Numbered from the stretch's first letter, positions 18,754-29,455 are shown. The stretch: DNA of 64,000 bases from Herbaspirillum aquaticum (GCF_002213425.1 NZ_NJGV01000013.1:124001-188000), one strand, 5' to 3'. The notes: a model not told the origin generated them from the letters alone. Numbers and translations are program-made.

Positions 18754-18785
18754 GGCGCCCCTTGTGAAGCATGGCAAGCGGCGCC
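18754..18785 (+). terminator. hairpin inside the dcw cluster, between mraY and murD
   Basis: GGCGCCCCTTG (18754-18764) pairs with CAAGCGGCGCC (18775-18785) with one mismatch, followed by TTTGTGG. The T-run is too weak for a full terminator, so it may attenuate or act as an RNA processing site. The 119-base gap is the widest before ftsZ in an otherwise overlapping cluster. Confidence 0.5.
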
Positions 18786-18851
18786 TTTGTGGTTGGCAGG
18801 GCAGTCCCTGCATGGCAAGAAACAAGTGAAGAAGTGAGTCTGGAAACAACG

Positions 18852-21008
18852 ATGAATTACTCGGGCAAACACGTTCTGGTGCTCGGACTCGGCGAGTCCG
18901 GCCTGGCAATGGCGCGGTGGCTGGTCTACTGCGGCGCCGGCGTGCGCGTGGCCGATACCCGTGGCGAAGCAGCCCTGGCCGCGCGCCTGGCCGCCTTGCG
19001 CGCCGACGCACCCGAGGCCGAAGCGGTGCTGGGCCAGCCCTTGTCGCCGGCTTTGCTGGAGGGCATCGACTTCGTCGCCGTCAGTCCTGGCCTGGCGCCC
19101 GAGGGCGAGCTGGCGCCGCTGATGCCGGCCATTGCCGAGCGTGGCCTGCCGCTGTGGGGCGAGATCGAATTGTTTGCGCAGGCGCTGGCCGCCTTGCGCG
19201 AAGAGACCCTGTATCAACCCAAGGTGCTGGCCATCACCGGCACCAACGGCAAGACCACCGTGACCCGCCTGACCGGCCTGCTGTGCCAGCGCGCCGGCCT
19301 GTCGGTGCAGGTGGCGGGCAACATCAGCCCGGCCGCCCTGGATGTGCTGCGCGAAGCCGTCATCAAGGACAAGGTATTCCTGGCCGAACTGGCCGAGCAG
19401 GATGCGATTGCTGCCGAACAGGCCGCCGCCGAAGCCGAGGCGCAAGCCGCGCAGCAGGCCGTGCTGGATGCCCAGCAGGCGGCCGAAGCCGAGAAGCACC
19501 GCCGTGCCGCCGCCAGCATCGAGGCCGCCGCTGCGATTGCGGTGCCGGTGTTGCAGGCGCAGCCTGAAGCAGAACCTGATGCTCACCCTGAGCCAGAACC
19601 GGCGCCGCAGCTGGACTTGCTGGCGACGCCCGAAGAGGTCCAGGCAACCGCCCAAGAAAGCGGACAAGAAAGCGGACAAGAAAGCGGACAAGAAAGCGGA
19701 CAAGAGCGCGATCACGAAGACGCACAGGATCCTGCGCAGCAAGTTGCACAGGAAGCCGGTCCGGAAACTGCTCAGCCGGCTGTACAGGCGTCTGAGCAGC
19801 CTGACACCGAAGCCGTTTCCGAAAGCGATGCTGCGGCAGCGACGCTGGATGTGGCCTCGGACGTGATCCCGCAAGCCGAGATCGACGCCCCGGCGACCAC
19901 CGGCGAGGCCATGAACCTGGGCGACTTCATGGAAGTCTCGCGCAAGGCCGAAGAAGATGCGCTGGTGGAAGTCCCGCCACCGCCGCCGCCCGAGCCGACT
20001 TATCGCGGCTCCATGCCGCAAGCCTGGGTACTGGAGCTGTCCAGCTTCCAGCTGCACACCACGCACAGCCTGCAGCCGCACGCCGCCACCGTCCTGAACC
20101 TGACCCAGGATCACCTCGACTGGCACGGCAGCATGGAGCACTATGCCGCCGACAAGGCCCGCATCTTCGGCAAGGACACCGTGCGCGTGCTCAACCGCGA
20201 TGACGCACTGGTGATGGAGATGAGTTCCGCCGCTGCGCCGCTGTCCACCTTCGGCCTGGACGAACCGTCCACGCCCAACAGTTTCGGCCTGGTCAACGAC
20301 AACGGCATGCTGTGGCTGGCCAATGCCTTCGTGCATGAAGACGATGAAGTGCCTGAAGGCAAGCGCCGCCGCAAGCAGAAGGACATGCTGCCGCCGCCGG
20401 TGACCGTCAAGCGCCTCATGCCCGCCGATGCCCTGCGCATTCGTGGTGCCCACAACGCCATGAATGCCCTGGCCGCGCTGGCCCTGTGCCGCGCCATTGA
20501 CCTGCCGATGGCCCCGCTGCTGCACGGCCTGCGCGAATACACCGGGGAGCCGCACCGTGTGGAGCTGGTCGGCGTGATCCAGGATGTGGAGTACTACGAC
20601 GACAGCAAGGGCACCAACGTCGGTGCCACCGTGGCTGCGCTCAACGGCCTGGGTTTGGGTGGCCGCCCCAACCGCATCGTGCTGATCGCCGGTGGCGACG
20701 GCAAGGGCCAGGACTTTTCGCCACTGGACCTGCCGGTGCAGAAATACGCCCGCGCGGTCTTGCTGATCGGCCGTGACGGTCCTGCCGTGCGCGCCGCCCT
20801 GGCCGACAGCGGTGTCGAGCTGATCGATTGCGCCAGCCTGGAAGCCGCCGTGGACAAGGCGGGCGAACTCGCCACCGGCGGCGACATCGTGCTGCTCTCG
20901 CCGGCTTGCGCCAGCCTGGACATGTTCCGCAACTACGCCCATCGCGCCGAAGTCTTCGTGGATGCGGTGCGTGAACTGGCGCTCTCGCGCGGTGAGGTGC
21001 TGGCATGA
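18852..21008 (+). CDS. murD: UDP-MurNAc-L-Ala:D-Glu ligase MurD with a large insertion
   Basis: Adds D-glutamate to UDP-MurNAc-L-Ala. At 718 residues it is far longer than usual (about 440-500). Residues 1-175 look normal ([21 protein letters not shown] loop [17 protein letters not shown]). Residues about 177-386 are an insertion: an Ala/Glu/Gln-rich helix, then Pro- and Glu-rich disordered sequence with four SGQE copies. The core resumes at [17 protein letters not shown] (391 on) and continues with [12 protein letters not shown] and [18 protein letters not shown] 18852 is the family start; an in-frame ATG at 18771 lies in a hairpin. No frame break occurs. The stop overlaps ftsW. Confidence 0.93.
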   Translation: MNYSGKHVLVLGLGESGLAMARWLVYCGAGVRVADTRGEAALAARLAALRADAPEAEAVLGQPLSPALLEGIDFVAVSPGLAPEGELAPLMPAIAERGLPLWGEIELFAQALAALREETLYQPKVLAITGTNGKTTVTRLTGLLCQRAGLSVQVAGNISPAALDVLREAVIKDKVFLAELAEQDAIAAEQAAAEAEAQAAQQAVLDAQQAAEAEKHRRAAASIEAAAAIAVPVLQAQPEAEPDAHPEPEPAPQLDLLATPEEVQATAQESGQESGQESGQESGQERDHEDAQDPAQQVAQEAGPETAQPAVQASEQPDTEAVSESDAAAATLDVASDVIPQAEIDAPATTGEAMNLGDFMEVSRKAEEDALVEVPPPPPPEPTYRGSMPQAWVLELSSFQLHTTHSLQPHAATVLNLTQDHLDWHGSMEHYAADKARIFGKDTVRVLNRDDALVMEMSSAAAPLSTFGLDEPSTPNSFGLVNDNGMLWLANAFVHEDDEVPEGKRRRKQKDMLPPPVTVKRLMPADALRIRGAHNAMNALAALALCRAIDLPMAPLLHGLREYTGEPHRVELVGVIQDVEYYDDSKGTNVGATVAALNGLGLGGRPNRIVLIAGGDGKGQDFSPLDLPVQKYARAVLLIGRDGPAVRAALADSGVELIDCASLEAAVDKAGELATGGDIVLLSPACASLDMFRNYAHRAEVFVDAVRELALSRGEVLA
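19653..19700 (+). repeat. 12-base tandem repeat, four copies, inside murD
   Basis: The unit CAAGAAAGCGGA is repeated four times without change and encodes QESG/SGQE units. As the unit is a multiple of three, changes in copy number keep the reading frame. It lies in the disordered part of the MurD insertion. Confidence 0.95.
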
Positions 21009-22270
21009 AACTGGGCCTGTCCTCCGTGCGCAGCTGGCTGGGTGGCTTGAAGGAAGCTGCGCCGGCGGCCGCCGGTCGTGCGCGCACGGGCCGTGGCAGC
21101 GCATCGGGCAGCATCGGCTTCGAGCAGCGTTCGCGCATGATGGAATACGACCAGCCGCTGATCTGGGTGGTCCTGCTGCTGATGCTGTTCGGCATGGTGA
21201 TGGTCTACTCGGCCTCGGTGGCGCTGCCGGATTCGCCCAAGTACGCCTCCTACTCGAATTACCACTTCCTGATCCGCCAGGCGATCTTCATCGTGCTCTC
21301 CATCATCGCGGGCGCGCTGGCCTTCCGCGTGCGCATGGAGACCTGGCAGAAGTGGGCTCCCTACCTGTTCGCCATCACCCTGATCCTGCTGCTGATGGTG
21401 CTCATCCCCGGCGTGGGCAAGGGTGTGAACGGTGCCAAGCGCTGGCTCTCGCTGAAGATCATCAACCTGCAGCCTTCCGAACTGATGAAGCTGTTCATCG
21501 TGCTCTACGCCGCCGACTATACGGTGCGCAAGCAGGCGGTGATGCACAAGCTGGTCAAGGGCTTCTTCCCGATGGCGGCGGCCGTCGGCCTGGTGGGCCT
21601 GCTGCTGCTGCTGGAGCCCGACCTCGGCGCCTTCGGCGTGATCGTCTGCATCGCCATGGGCATCCTGTTCCTGGGCGGCATCAACGGCGTCTGGTTCGGT
21701 GGCATCGGTGCCACGCTGGTGGCGGTCTTCTCGCTGGTCATCGTGACTTCCCCGTGGCGGCGCGAGCGTATCTTCGCCTACCTGAATCCCTGGGAAGAAG
21801 AAAACGCACTGGGCAAGGCCTACCAGCTTTCGCACTCGCTGATTGCCTTCGGCCGTGGCGAACTGTTTGGCGTGGGCCTGGGCAGCAGCGTGGAAAAATT
21901 GCACTACCTGCCCGAAGCGCATACCGACTTCCTGCTTGCCGTCATCGGCGAGGAGCTTGGATTCGTCGGCGTGCTGGTGGTGGTGCTGCTGTTCTACTGG
22001 CTGGTCAAGCATGCCTTCGAGATCGGCCGCCAGGCCATCGCGCTGGACCTGACCTTTGCCGGCCTGGTGGCCAAGGGCATCGGCATCTGGCTGGGCGTGC
22101 AGGCTTTCATCAACATGGGCGTGAACCTGGGCCTGTTGCCGACCAAGGGCCTGACGCTGCCGCTGATGAGCTATGGCGGTTCGGGCGTGCTGCTCAATTG
22201 CGTGGGCCTGGCCATTCTGCTGCGCATCGATTACGAAAACCGGGTGCTCATGCGCGGAGGCCGTCTATGA
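21005..22270 (+). CDS. ftsW: septal peptidoglycan glycosyltransferase FtsW
   Basis: A 421-residue SEDS-family membrane protein that polymerises septal glycan from lipid II together with FtsI. After a cytoplasmic tail of about 50 residues come ten membrane segments. Conserved blocks are [41 protein letters not shown] with the catalytic Asp loop, [38 protein letters not shown] and [15 protein letters not shown] 21005 overlaps the murD stop by ATGA; the stop overlaps murG. Confidence 0.97.
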   Translation: MKLGLSSVRSWLGGLKEAAPAAAGRARTGRGSASGSIGFEQRSRMMEYDQPLIWVVLLLMLFGMVMVYSASVALPDSPKYASYSNYHFLIRQAIFIVLSIIAGALAFRVRMETWQKWAPYLFAITLILLLMVLIPGVGKGVNGAKRWLSLKIINLQPSELMKLFIVLYAADYTVRKQAVMHKLVKGFFPMAAAVGLVGLLLLLEPDLGAFGVIVCIAMGILFLGGINGVWFGGIGATLVAVFSLVIVTSPWRRERIFAYLNPWEEENALGKAYQLSHSLIAFGRGELFGVGLGSSVEKLHYLPEAHTDFLLAVIGEELGFVGVLVVVLLFYWLVKHAFEIGRQAIALDLTFAGLVAKGIGIWLGVQAFINMGVNLGLLPTKGLTLPLMSYGGSGVLLNCVGLAILLRIDYENRVLMRGGRL

Positions 22271-23349
22271 ACGCGCCCCGCACATTGCTCATCATGGCCG
22301 CCGGTACCGGTGGACACATCTTCCCGGGTCTGGCCATCGCCGACACCATGCGTGCGCGCGGCTGGCAGGTGAGCTGGCTGGGCACCACGCACGGCATGGA
22401 GCGCGAGCTGGTGCCGCGCCATGGCGTGGAGATGGACAGCATCGTCTTCGCCGGCCTGCGCGGCAAGGGCCTGATGCATACGGTCAAGGGCGTGTGGCGC
22501 CTGGCGGCAAGCTTCTTGCATTGCCATGCCATCCTCGGCCGCCGCCGTCCCGATGTGGTGCTGGGCATGGGCGGCTACGTCACCGTGCCAGGTGGCGTCA
22601 TGGCGCGCCTGCGCGGCAAGCCGCTGGTGCTGGTCAATGCGGATGCGGCCCTGCTGCTGTCGAACAAGACCCTGACGCCGATGGCCACCAAGGTGTTGTT
22701 CGGCTTCCCGGCCGATTTCGGCCGTGCCGCGGGCAAGGCTGAGGTCACCGGCAATCCGGTGCGCAAGGAAATCATCGCGCTGCCGCAGCCGGCCCAGCGT
22801 TACGCCGGCCGCAGCGGTCCGCTGAAGATCCTGGTGGTGGGCGGCAGCCTGGGCGCCAAGGTGTTGAACGACAACGTGCCGGCGGCGCTGGCCAAATTGC
22901 CCCCCGAGCTGCGTCCGCAGGTGACGCACCAGTCGGGCAAGCAGCACATCGCCGCCCTGCGTTCAGCGTATGAGGCCGCCGGCGTGCAGGCCGAAGTGGT
23001 CGATTTCATCGACGACATGCCGCGCCGCTATGCCGAGGCCGACCTGGTGATCTGCCGCGCTGGCGCGATCACCGTCTCCGAGCTGACGGCAGCGGGGGTG
23101 GCCAGCGTGCTGGTTCCGCTGGCGGTATCGACCACCTCGCACCAGATCGACAATGCCAGATGGATGGCACAGAACAAGGCGGCGATTCACCTGCCGCAAC
23201 GCGAACTGACGCCGGATCGCCTGGCCGGTTTGCTGCAGGAACTGGACCGCGCTGCATGCCATGCCATGGCGCAGGCGGCGTACGAACAAGGCCGCCGCGA
23301 TGCCAACGAGGCAATCGCGCGCGTGCTGGAAGGACTGGTAACACCATGA
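22267..23349 (+). CDS. murG: UDP-GlcNAc:lipid I N-acetylglucosaminyltransferase MurG
   Basis: A 360-residue GT-B glycosyltransferase at the inner face of the membrane that converts lipid I to lipid II. The N-terminal glycine loop is [17 protein letters not shown] (residues 10-26), followed by [27 protein letters not shown] and, in the UDP-GlcNAc domain, [23 protein letters not shown] and [21 protein letters not shown] 22267 overlaps the ftsW stop. The gene lies in a long open frame that begins inside ftsW; only the part from 22267 is MurG-like. Confidence 0.97.
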   Translation: MNAPRTLLIMAAGTGGHIFPGLAIADTMRARGWQVSWLGTTHGMERELVPRHGVEMDSIVFAGLRGKGLMHTVKGVWRLAASFLHCHAILGRRRPDVVLGMGGYVTVPGGVMARLRGKPLVLVNADAALLLSNKTLTPMATKVLFGFPADFGRAAGKAEVTGNPVRKEIIALPQPAQRYAGRSGPLKILVVGGSLGAKVLNDNVPAALAKLPPELRPQVTHQSGKQHIAALRSAYEAAGVQAEVVDFIDDMPRRYAEADLVICRAGAITVSELTAAGVASVLVPLAVSTTSHQIDNARWMAQNKAAIHLPQRELTPDRLAGLLQELDRAACHAMAQAAYEQGRRDANEAIARVLEGLVTP

Positions 23350-24773
23350 AGCATCGCGTCAAGAATATCCATTTTGTCGGCATCGGCGGCTCGGGCATGA
23401 GCGGCATTGCTGAAGTGTTGCTCAACCTGGGCTACGGCGTCTCCGGCTCGGACCTGGGCAGCAACGCCGCCACCCAGCGCCTGGCACAGCTGGGTGCCAG
23501 CATCCGCTATGGCCACGCAGCCGAGAACATCGAGGGCGCCGACGCCATCGTCACCTCCACCGCCGTCAAGGGCGACAACCCGGAAGTGCTGGCCGCGCGC
23601 AAGAAGCACATCCCCATCGTGCCGCGTGCGGTGATGCTGGGCGAACTGATGCGCCTGAAGAAGGGCATCGCCATTGCCGGTACCCACGGCAAGACCACCA
23701 CCACCAGCCTGGTGGCCAGCGTGCTGGCGCAGGGCGGGCTGGACCCGACCTTCGTCATCGGCGGCCGCCTCACCAGCGCCGGCGCCAATGCCAAGCTGGG
23801 CACCGGTGAATTCATCGTGGCCGAGGCCGATGAATCCGATGCGTCCTTCGTCAACCTCACGCCCGTGATCGAAGTCATCACCAACATCGATGCCGATCAC
23901 ATGGAAACCTACAACCATGATTTTGCGCGCCTGAAGCAGGCCTTCGTCGAGTTCACCCAGCGCCTGCCGTTCTACGGCGTGGCCGTGCTCTGCCTGGACG
24001 ACCCGCACGTGCGCGAGATCATGCCCATGGTCTCCAAGCCCATCCTCACCTATGGCTTCCATGAAGACGCCGATGTGCGCGCCATCGATGCCCGTGCGGT
24101 CGACGGCAAGATGGAATTCACCGTGATCCAGGACGGCTACGCCCCCATGCAGGTGAGCCTGAACCAGCCCGGCATGCACAACGTGCAGAACGCCTGCGCG
24201 GCCATCGCGATTGCGCGCGAACTGGACGTGGAGGATGCCGCGACCCAGAAGGCGCTGACCGAATTCAACGGCGTCGGCCGTCGCTTCACGCGTTACGGCG
24301 AAGTACCGATCACCGATGCGCAGGGCAATCCGGCCGGTCATTTCACCCTGGTCGACGATTACGGCCACCACCCGGTCGAGACCGCCGCCACCATCGCCGC
24401 CGCCCGCGGTGCCTATCCGGGCCGCCGCCTGGTGCTGGCCTTCCAGCCGCACCGCTATACGCGCACGCGCGACCTGTTCGAGGATTTCGTCAAGGTGCTG
24501 TCCTCGCCCGATGTGCTGGTGCTGGGCGACGTGTATTCGGCCGGTGAAGCGCCCATCGTGGCCGCCGACGGCCGTTCGCTGGCGCATGCGCTGCGTGCGG
24601 CTGGCAAGGTGGAGCCGGTCTTCGTGGACGACATCGGTGACATGCCCGAGACCATCCGCAACGTGGTGCGCGATGGCGATGTGGTCATGACCATGGGCGC
24701 GGGATCGATTTCCGCCGTACCCGGCCGCCTGGTGGCGCAAGCCGGTGGCAAGAACGAACAGGGGGCCGCATGA
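23346..24773 (+). CDS. murC: UDP-MurNAc:L-alanine ligase MurC
   Basis: A 475-residue Mur ligase adding the first amino acid, L-Ala, to UDP-MurNAc. The start [20 protein letters not shown] carries the UDP-MurNAc loop; the ATP loop is [50 protein letters not shown] and [16 protein letters not shown] are family blocks. ATG 23346 overlaps the murG stop by ATGA, and the stop overlaps ddlB. Confidence 0.97.
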   Translation: MKHRVKNIHFVGIGGSGMSGIAEVLLNLGYGVSGSDLGSNAATQRLAQLGASIRYGHAAENIEGADAIVTSTAVKGDNPEVLAARKKHIPIVPRAVMLGELMRLKKGIAIAGTHGKTTTTSLVASVLAQGGLDPTFVIGGRLTSAGANAKLGTGEFIVAEADESDASFVNLTPVIEVITNIDADHMETYNHDFARLKQAFVEFTQRLPFYGVAVLCLDDPHVREIMPMVSKPILTYGFHEDADVRAIDARAVDGKMEFTVIQDGYAPMQVSLNQPGMHNVQNACAAIAIARELDVEDAATQKALTEFNGVGRRFTRYGEVPITDAQGNPAGHFTLVDDYGHHPVETAATIAAARGAYPGRRLVLAFQPHRYTRTRDLFEDFVKVLSSPDVLVLGDVYSAGEAPIVAADGRSLAHALRAAGKVEPVFVDDIGDMPETIRNVVRDGDVVMTMGAGSISAVPGRLVAQAGGKNEQGAA

Positions 24774-25774
24774 TCAGCCAGGACCAGGTCAAAGCCTTCG
24801 GCCGTGTCGGCGTGCTCTTCGGCGGCCGCTCCGCCGAGCGTGAAGTCTCGATGATGTCGGGCAACGGTGTGCTGCAGGCCTTGCGCAGCAAGGGCGTGGA
24901 TGCGCATCCCTTCGACCCGGCCGAGCGCAGCCTGGGTGAATTGCAGGCCGAGAAATTCGACCGTGTCTTCATCGCCCTGCACGGCCGCTACGGTGAGGAC
25001 GGCACGCTGCAAGGCGCGCTGGAACAGATGGGCCTGCCCTATACCGGCCCCGGCGTGATGGCATCGAGCATCGCCATGGACAAGATCATGACCAAGCGCA
25101 TCTGGCTCTCGCACGGCCTGCCCACGCCGCGCTTCCTGAGCCTGGATGCCAAGGCCACCACGCGCGAGCAGTTGCGCGTGGTCCCTGATGAGCTGGGCCT
25201 GCCGCTGATGCTCAAGGCGCCGCACGAAGGCTCGACCATCGGCATTGCCAAGGTCAACGGTTATTCCGACATGCAGGCGGGCTTTGATCTCTGCGCGCGC
25301 TATGACAGCGTGGTGCTGGCCGAGGAGTTCATCCGCGGCCGCGAACTGACGGTGCCGGTGCTGGGCACGGGTCGTGAGGCGCGCGCGCTGCCGGTCATCG
25401 AGATCCGCGCACCGGAGGGCAATTACGACTACCAGAACAAGTATTTCACCGACGACACGAAATATTTGTGTCCGGCACCCCTTGACGAGGAACTGACGCG
25501 CCATTTGCAGGATCTGGCGGTACGTGCGTTCAATGCGCTCGGTTGCCGTGGCTGGAGCCGTGTGGACTTCATGCTGCGCGAGGCCGACGGCAAGATCGAG
25601 CCCTTCCTGCTGGAAATCAATACCTCGCCGGGCATGACCGGCCATTCGCTGGTACCGATGGCGGCCAAGGCCGTGGGCCTGAGCTATGAGGACCTGTGCT
25701 GCACGATCCTGCAGATGGCGTCACTGGACATGACGCCCTCAAAGGACTGGACGCCGCAGGCGGGCCAGTCGTGA
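24770..25774 (+). CDS. ddlB: D-alanine--D-alanine ligase B
   Basis: A 334-residue ATP-grasp ligase that makes the D-Ala-D-Ala dipeptide used by MurF. Visible are the N-terminal [18 protein letters not shown], the substrate Glu region, [27 protein letters not shown], the ATP region [15 protein letters not shown], and the metal and oxyanion end [18 protein letters not shown]. It overlaps murC by ATGA and is followed after 28 bases by ftsQ, the usual order. Confidence 0.97.
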   Translation: MISQDQVKAFGRVGVLFGGRSAEREVSMMSGNGVLQALRSKGVDAHPFDPAERSLGELQAEKFDRVFIALHGRYGEDGTLQGALEQMGLPYTGPGVMASSIAMDKIMTKRIWLSHGLPTPRFLSLDAKATTREQLRVVPDELGLPLMLKAPHEGSTIGIAKVNGYSDMQAGFDLCARYDSVVLAEEFIRGRELTVPVLGTGREARALPVIEIRAPEGNYDYQNKYFTDDTKYLCPAPLDEELTRHLQDLAVRAFNALGCRGWSRVDFMLREADGKIEPFLLEINTSPGMTGHSLVPMAAKAVGLSYEDLCCTILQMASLDMTPSKDWTPQAGQS

Positions 25775-25802
25775 TGGCCCGGGTTTAAGGAAGAACGCGT
25801 CG

Positions 25803-26573
25803 ATGTGGCAGGACGTCAAGATGCTCAACGCCATCAGCAGTGCGCTCTTTGCGCTGGTGCTGCTGGCCCTGGTGGCATCCGGTTTATGGTGGGTGGCGCA
25901 GCGGCCGATGTTTACGCTGCACACGATACGCATCGAATCCTCCGGTGACATGCCGCTGGAGAAGGTCAATGCGTTGACGGTGCGGGCGACCGCCGTGCCG
26001 CGCATCCACGGCAATTTCTTCACCGCCGACCTGACGGCGGTGCGGGCGGCCTTCGAAGCCGTGCCCTGGGTGCGCAAGGCCATGGTGCGGCGTGAATGGC
26101 CGGACCGGCTGGTGGTGAAGATCGAGGAACACAAGGCCCTGGGCACCTGGGGCGAGGATGGCAAGCTGCTTTCGCAGAAGGGTGACGTGTTCACCGCCAA
26201 CCTGGCCGAGGCCGAGGATGACGGTGACCTGCTGGAGTTCGATGGCCCGCCCGGCAGCGAGAAGCAGGTAGTGGCGCGGCTGGCGCTGTTCCGCCAGTGG
26301 TTTGCGCCCATCAAGCTGGAGCCGGAGTCGCTGGTGCTGTCCAACCGCTACGCCTGGACCGTGCGGCTGGACAACGGGATGACCGTCGAGCTGGGCCGTG
26401 ACCAGGGCGATGCGGTGTTGAAGGAACGGGTGGCGCGGCTGGTGGCGGTGTATCCGCAGCTGCTCGACAGGTTGCAGGGCAAGATAGAAAGCGTCGACTT
26501 GCGCTATCCCAACGGGATGGCCTTGAAGGCAGATGGAATGGTGCTGGCGGCAATGAACGGGAAAAAGAAATAA
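25803..26573 (+). CDS. ftsQ: cell division protein FtsQ
   Basis: A 256-residue bitopic protein linking FtsA/FtsK to FtsL-FtsB. A membrane helix (SALFALVLLALVASGLWWVA, about residues 13-32) is followed by the POTRA domain starting FTLHTIRIESSGDMPLEKV and the beta domain with VRREWPDRLVVKIEEHKALG and VDLRYPNGMALK near the end. ATG 25803 follows AAGGAAGAACGCGTCG. The ftsA start lies 10 bases after the stop. Confidence 0.95.
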   Translation: MWQDVKMLNAISSALFALVLLALVASGLWWVAQRPMFTLHTIRIESSGDMPLEKVNALTVRATAVPRIHGNFFTADLTAVRAAFEAVPWVRKAMVRREWPDRLVVKIEEHKALGTWGEDGKLLSQKGDVFTANLAEAEDDGDLLEFDGPPGSEKQVVARLALFRQWFAPIKLEPESLVLSNRYAWTVRLDNGMTVELGRDQGDAVLKERVARLVAVYPQLLDRLQGKIESVDLRYPNGMALKADGMVLAAMNGKKK

Positions 26574-26583
26574 GCGGAACGCT

Positions 26584-27816
26584 ATGACAAAAGACGCAAA
26601 AAATCTGATCGTCGGTCTGGACATCGGCACCTCGAAAGTGGTGGCGGTGGTGGCCGAGGTGCTGCCCGATGGCCGCCATGAAGTGATCGGGCTGGGGCAG
26701 TCCGAATCCAAGGGGCTCAAGAAAGGCGTGGTGGTCAACATCGAGGCCACCGTCGAATCCATCCAGCGCGCGCTGGAAGAAGCCGAGCTGATGGCCGACT
26801 GCAAGATCCGCAACGTTTATACCGGCATTGCGGGCAGCCACATCCGCAGCTTCAATTCCAGCGGCATGGTCGCCATCAAGGACAAGGAAGTCACCGCCGC
26901 CGACGTCTCGCGCGTGATCGAGACCGCCAAGGCGGTCAACATCCCGACCGACCAGCAACTGCTGCACACGGTCCCGCAGGAATTCATCGTCGACAACCAG
27001 GAAGACGTGCGCGAGCCCATCGGCATGAGCGGCATCCGCCTGGAAGTGAAGGTGCACATCGTCACCGGTGCGGTGTCTGCGGTGCAGAACATCGTCAAGT
27101 GCGTGCGCCGCTGCGGCCTGGAAGTGTCGGACCTGATCCTGCAGCCGATGGCCTCGGCCGATTCGGTACTGACCACCGACGAGCGCGAGCTGGGCGTGGT
27201 GCTGGTCGACATCGGCGGCGGCACCACCGATGTGGCGGTCTTCACCGAAGGTGCGATCCGCCATACCGCCGTGATCCCGATTGCCGGCGACCAGATCACC
27301 AACGACATCGCCATGGCCCTGCGCACGCCCACGCTGGAAGCCGAAGAAATCAAGCTGCGCTACGGCGTGGCCAAGCAGATCCTGGCTGACCCGACCGAGA
27401 CGCTGGAAGTGCCCGGCCTGGGTGACCGCAATCCGCGCACGCTCTCGCGCCAGGCCCTGGCCGCCGTCATCGAGCCGCGCGTGGAAGAGCTGTTCGCGCT
27501 GGTGCACCAGGTGGTGCGCGAGTCGGGTTATGAAGAGGTGCTGTCCTCGGGCATCGTGCTCACCGGTGGTTCGGCAATGATGCCGGGCATGACCGAACTG
27601 GCCGAAGACATCTTCCTCAAGCCGGCCCGCCTGGGTACGCCCGAATACAGCGGGCAGCTGGCCGACGTGGTGCGCAGTCCACGCTACTCGACCGTGCTGG
27701 GCCTGCTGCAGGAAGCCAAGAAACAGTATCTGCGCGGCTACATCGTGACGCGCCAGGAAGGCTCGGTGAAGGCGGTCTGGCAGCGCATGAAGGAATGGTT
27801 CCTCGGCAATTTCTGA
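26584..27816 (+). CDS. ftsA: cell division protein FtsA
   Basis: A 410-residue actin-like ATPase that tethers FtsZ to the membrane. The phosphate-1 loop is VGLDIGTSKVVAVVAE, the second nucleotide block is VLVDIGGGTTDVAVF and the adenosine block is GIVLTGGSAMMPGM. The family-specific 1C subdomain lies between. The last residues, WQRMKEWFLGNF, form the amphipathic membrane-targeting helix. It ends 358 bases before ftsZ, a gap with its own candidate promoter. Confidence 0.97.
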   Translation: MTKDAKNLIVGLDIGTSKVVAVVAEVLPDGRHEVIGLGQSESKGLKKGVVVNIEATVESIQRALEEAELMADCKIRNVYTGIAGSHIRSFNSSGMVAIKDKEVTAADVSRVIETAKAVNIPTDQQLLHTVPQEFIVDNQEDVREPIGMSGIRLEVKVHIVTGAVSAVQNIVKCVRRCGLEVSDLILQPMASADSVLTTDERELGVVLVDIGGGTTDVAVFTEGAIRHTAVIPIAGDQITNDIAMALRTPTLEAEEIKLRYGVAKQILADPTETLEVPGLGDRNPRTLSRQALAAVIEPRVEELFALVHQVVRESGYEEVLSSGIVLTGGSAMMPGMTELAEDIFLKPARLGTPEYSGQLADVVRSPRYSTVLGLLQEAKKQYLRGYIVTRQEGSVKAVWQRMKEWFLGNF

Positions 27817-28174
27817 TCCATTCCCGTCGGCTGCCACGAGCGGCCGGTGGTGAATGCATCAGGATGTAAAAGCATTGGTCGTTGCTGGCGGTTCGGTTGT
27901 ACGGTTCTGGCAGTAAAAAATTGATGAGAACGGCAGCAAATTTGCAGCAGTGTTTTCTTAGAATAGCGGTAACAAGGTTTTAAGGTTTCAAGGCATCAGT
28001 CGCATCATTGGCAGCATCGGCATCAGGTATCAGGTATCAGCTATCAGATACCAGCATCAAAAAGAAACAACAGGGAATCACACATACGGACAGCAGTGAT
28101 CAGTTGCTAGTCGTCACACCGCGTGATGCCTATCAACTGCCAGCTGCAGGACACATATATTTTAAGGAGTCATC
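27817..28174 (+). other. ftsA-ftsZ intergenic region, probable ftsZ promoter
   Basis: A 358-base gap with no gene. It holds a TAGAAT hexamer (27959-27964) that may be a -10 box, without a clear -35, and a run of TATCAG-type direct repeats at 28026-28048. GGTATC (28033-28038) and GATACC (28047-28052) form a small stem there. A separate ftsZ promoter is likely, since FtsZ is needed in excess over FtsA. Confidence 0.5.
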
Positions 28175-29365
28175 ATGGAAATCGATATGGTCGACAATGC
28201 GACGCTGGGTACGATCATCAAGGTCGTGGGCGTAGGCGGTGCTGGCGGCAATGCCGTGCAGCACATGATCAACAAGGGTGTGTCCGGCGTCGAATTCATC
28301 GCCGCCAATACGGATGCCCAGGCACTGAAGCAATCGAAGGCGCACAACGTCATCCAGATCGGTGATACCGGCCTGGGCGCCGGCATGCAGCCCGACGTCG
28401 GCCGCCGCCTGGCCGAGGAAACCCGCGCCCGCATCGAAGACTCCCTGCGCGGCGCGCACATGGTCTTCATCGCCGCCGGCATGGGTGGCGGTACCGGCAC
28501 CGGTGCCGCTCCGGTGGTGGCGCAGGTGGCCAAGTCGCTGGGCGCACTGACGGTCGCCGTGGTCTCCAAGCCCTTCTCCTACGAAGGCCAGAAGTGCATG
28601 GACATCGCTGACGCCGGCCTGGAAGAGCTGACCCAGCACGTCGATTCGCTGATCATCATCCTCAATGAAAAGCTGGAAGAGATCTACGAAGACGACAGCA
28701 TGATCGAATGGCTGTCGCACGCCGATGACGTGTTGAACAATGCGGTGGCCGGTATCGCCGAAATCATCAACGTGCCCGGCCACATCAACGTCGACTTCAA
28801 CGACGTCAAGACCATCATGGGCGAGCAGGGCAAGGCCATGATGGGTACCGCCACTGCGGCCGGTGTGGACCGCGCCCGCGTGGCCGCCGAGCAGGCCGTG
28901 GCTTCGCCGCTGCTGGACGGCATCGACCTGTCCGGCGCGCGCGGCGTGCTGGTCAACGTCACTGCCAGCCGTGGCCTGAAGGGCAAGGAAATCAAGGAAG
29001 TCATGGCCACCGTGCGCGCCTTCGCGGCACCGGACGCCTCCATCGCCCAGGGCATCGCCTACGATGACAGCATGGGTGACGAGATCCGCGTGACCGTGGT
29101 GGCCACCGGCCTGGGCCGTGCCCGCAAGGCCGTGCAGCTGGTGCAGACCCCGGTCATGCGCACCGGTACCCACAACGAGCCGATGATGGCCGTCGGTGGC
29201 GTGATGCCGCAAGGCGCCGCGCAACCGGCCGGTGCCACCTTCGGCGGCCTGAAGGCCCCGGCCGTGTGGCGTCGCGAGTCGGCTTCCGACACCGTGCGCG
29301 CCCTGGAAAAGAACGGCATGGAAACCTACGACATCCCGGCCTTCCTGCGCAAGCAGGCGGACTGA
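28175..29365 (+). CDS. ftsZ: cell division protein FtsZ
   Basis: A 396-residue tubulin-like GTPase that forms the Z ring. Seen are the N-terminal GVGGAGGNAVQHMI, the tubulin signature GGGTGTGAAPVVA (about residues 107-119), the T7 loop NVDFNDVKTIM with the catalytic Asp, and, after a variable linker, the C-terminal peptide YDIPAFLRKQ that binds FtsA. ATG 28175 follows AAGGAGTCATC. A strong terminator 62 bases later closes the cluster. Confidence 0.98.
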   Translation: MEIDMVDNATLGTIIKVVGVGGAGGNAVQHMINKGVSGVEFIAANTDAQALKQSKAHNVIQIGDTGLGAGMQPDVGRRLAEETRARIEDSLRGAHMVFIAAGMGGGTGTGAAPVVAQVAKSLGALTVAVVSKPFSYEGQKCMDIADAGLEELTQHVDSLIIILNEKLEEIYEDDSMIEWLSHADDVLNNAVAGIAEIINVPGHINVDFNDVKTIMGEQGKAMMGTATAAGVDRARVAAEQAVASPLLDGIDLSGARGVLVNVTASRGLKGKEIKEVMATVRAFAAPDASIAQGIAYDDSMGDEIRVTVVATGLGRARKAVQLVQTPVMRTGTHNEPMMAVGGVMPQGAAQPAGATFGGLKAPAVWRRESASDTVRALEKNGMETYDIPAFLRKQAD

Positions 29366-29426
29366 TCGTCGTTGGCCCGGAGCGGCGGCCAGCTTGACAG
29401 CAGGCTTGCCGGTTCCAAGGCATACT

Positions 29427-29455
29427 AACGCCGCGCCACGTGCGCGGCGTTTTTT
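29427..29455 (+). terminator. intrinsic terminator after ftsZ
   Basis: AACGCCGCGC (29427-29436) pairs perfectly with GCGCGGCGTT (29442-29451) around CACGT, followed by T-rich sequence to 29455. It marks the end of the dcw cluster. Confidence 0.93.

Noticed and set aside
19653-19700. A CRISPR-like repeat array
   Set aside because: The units are only 12 bases, directly joined without spacers, and encode part of MurD.
18630-21104. An 824-residue open frame on the minus strand across mraY, murD and ftsW
   Set aside because: It is antisense to certain murD and lies in GC-rich sequence where long shadow frames are common. Its translation is His/Gln/Gly-rich without recognisable domains, and it has no ribosome site.
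20962-22266. Long frame continuous with murG on its 5' side
   Set aside because: It overlaps ftsW completely in another frame and its product has no family resemblance; murG starts at 22267 by ATGA overlap.
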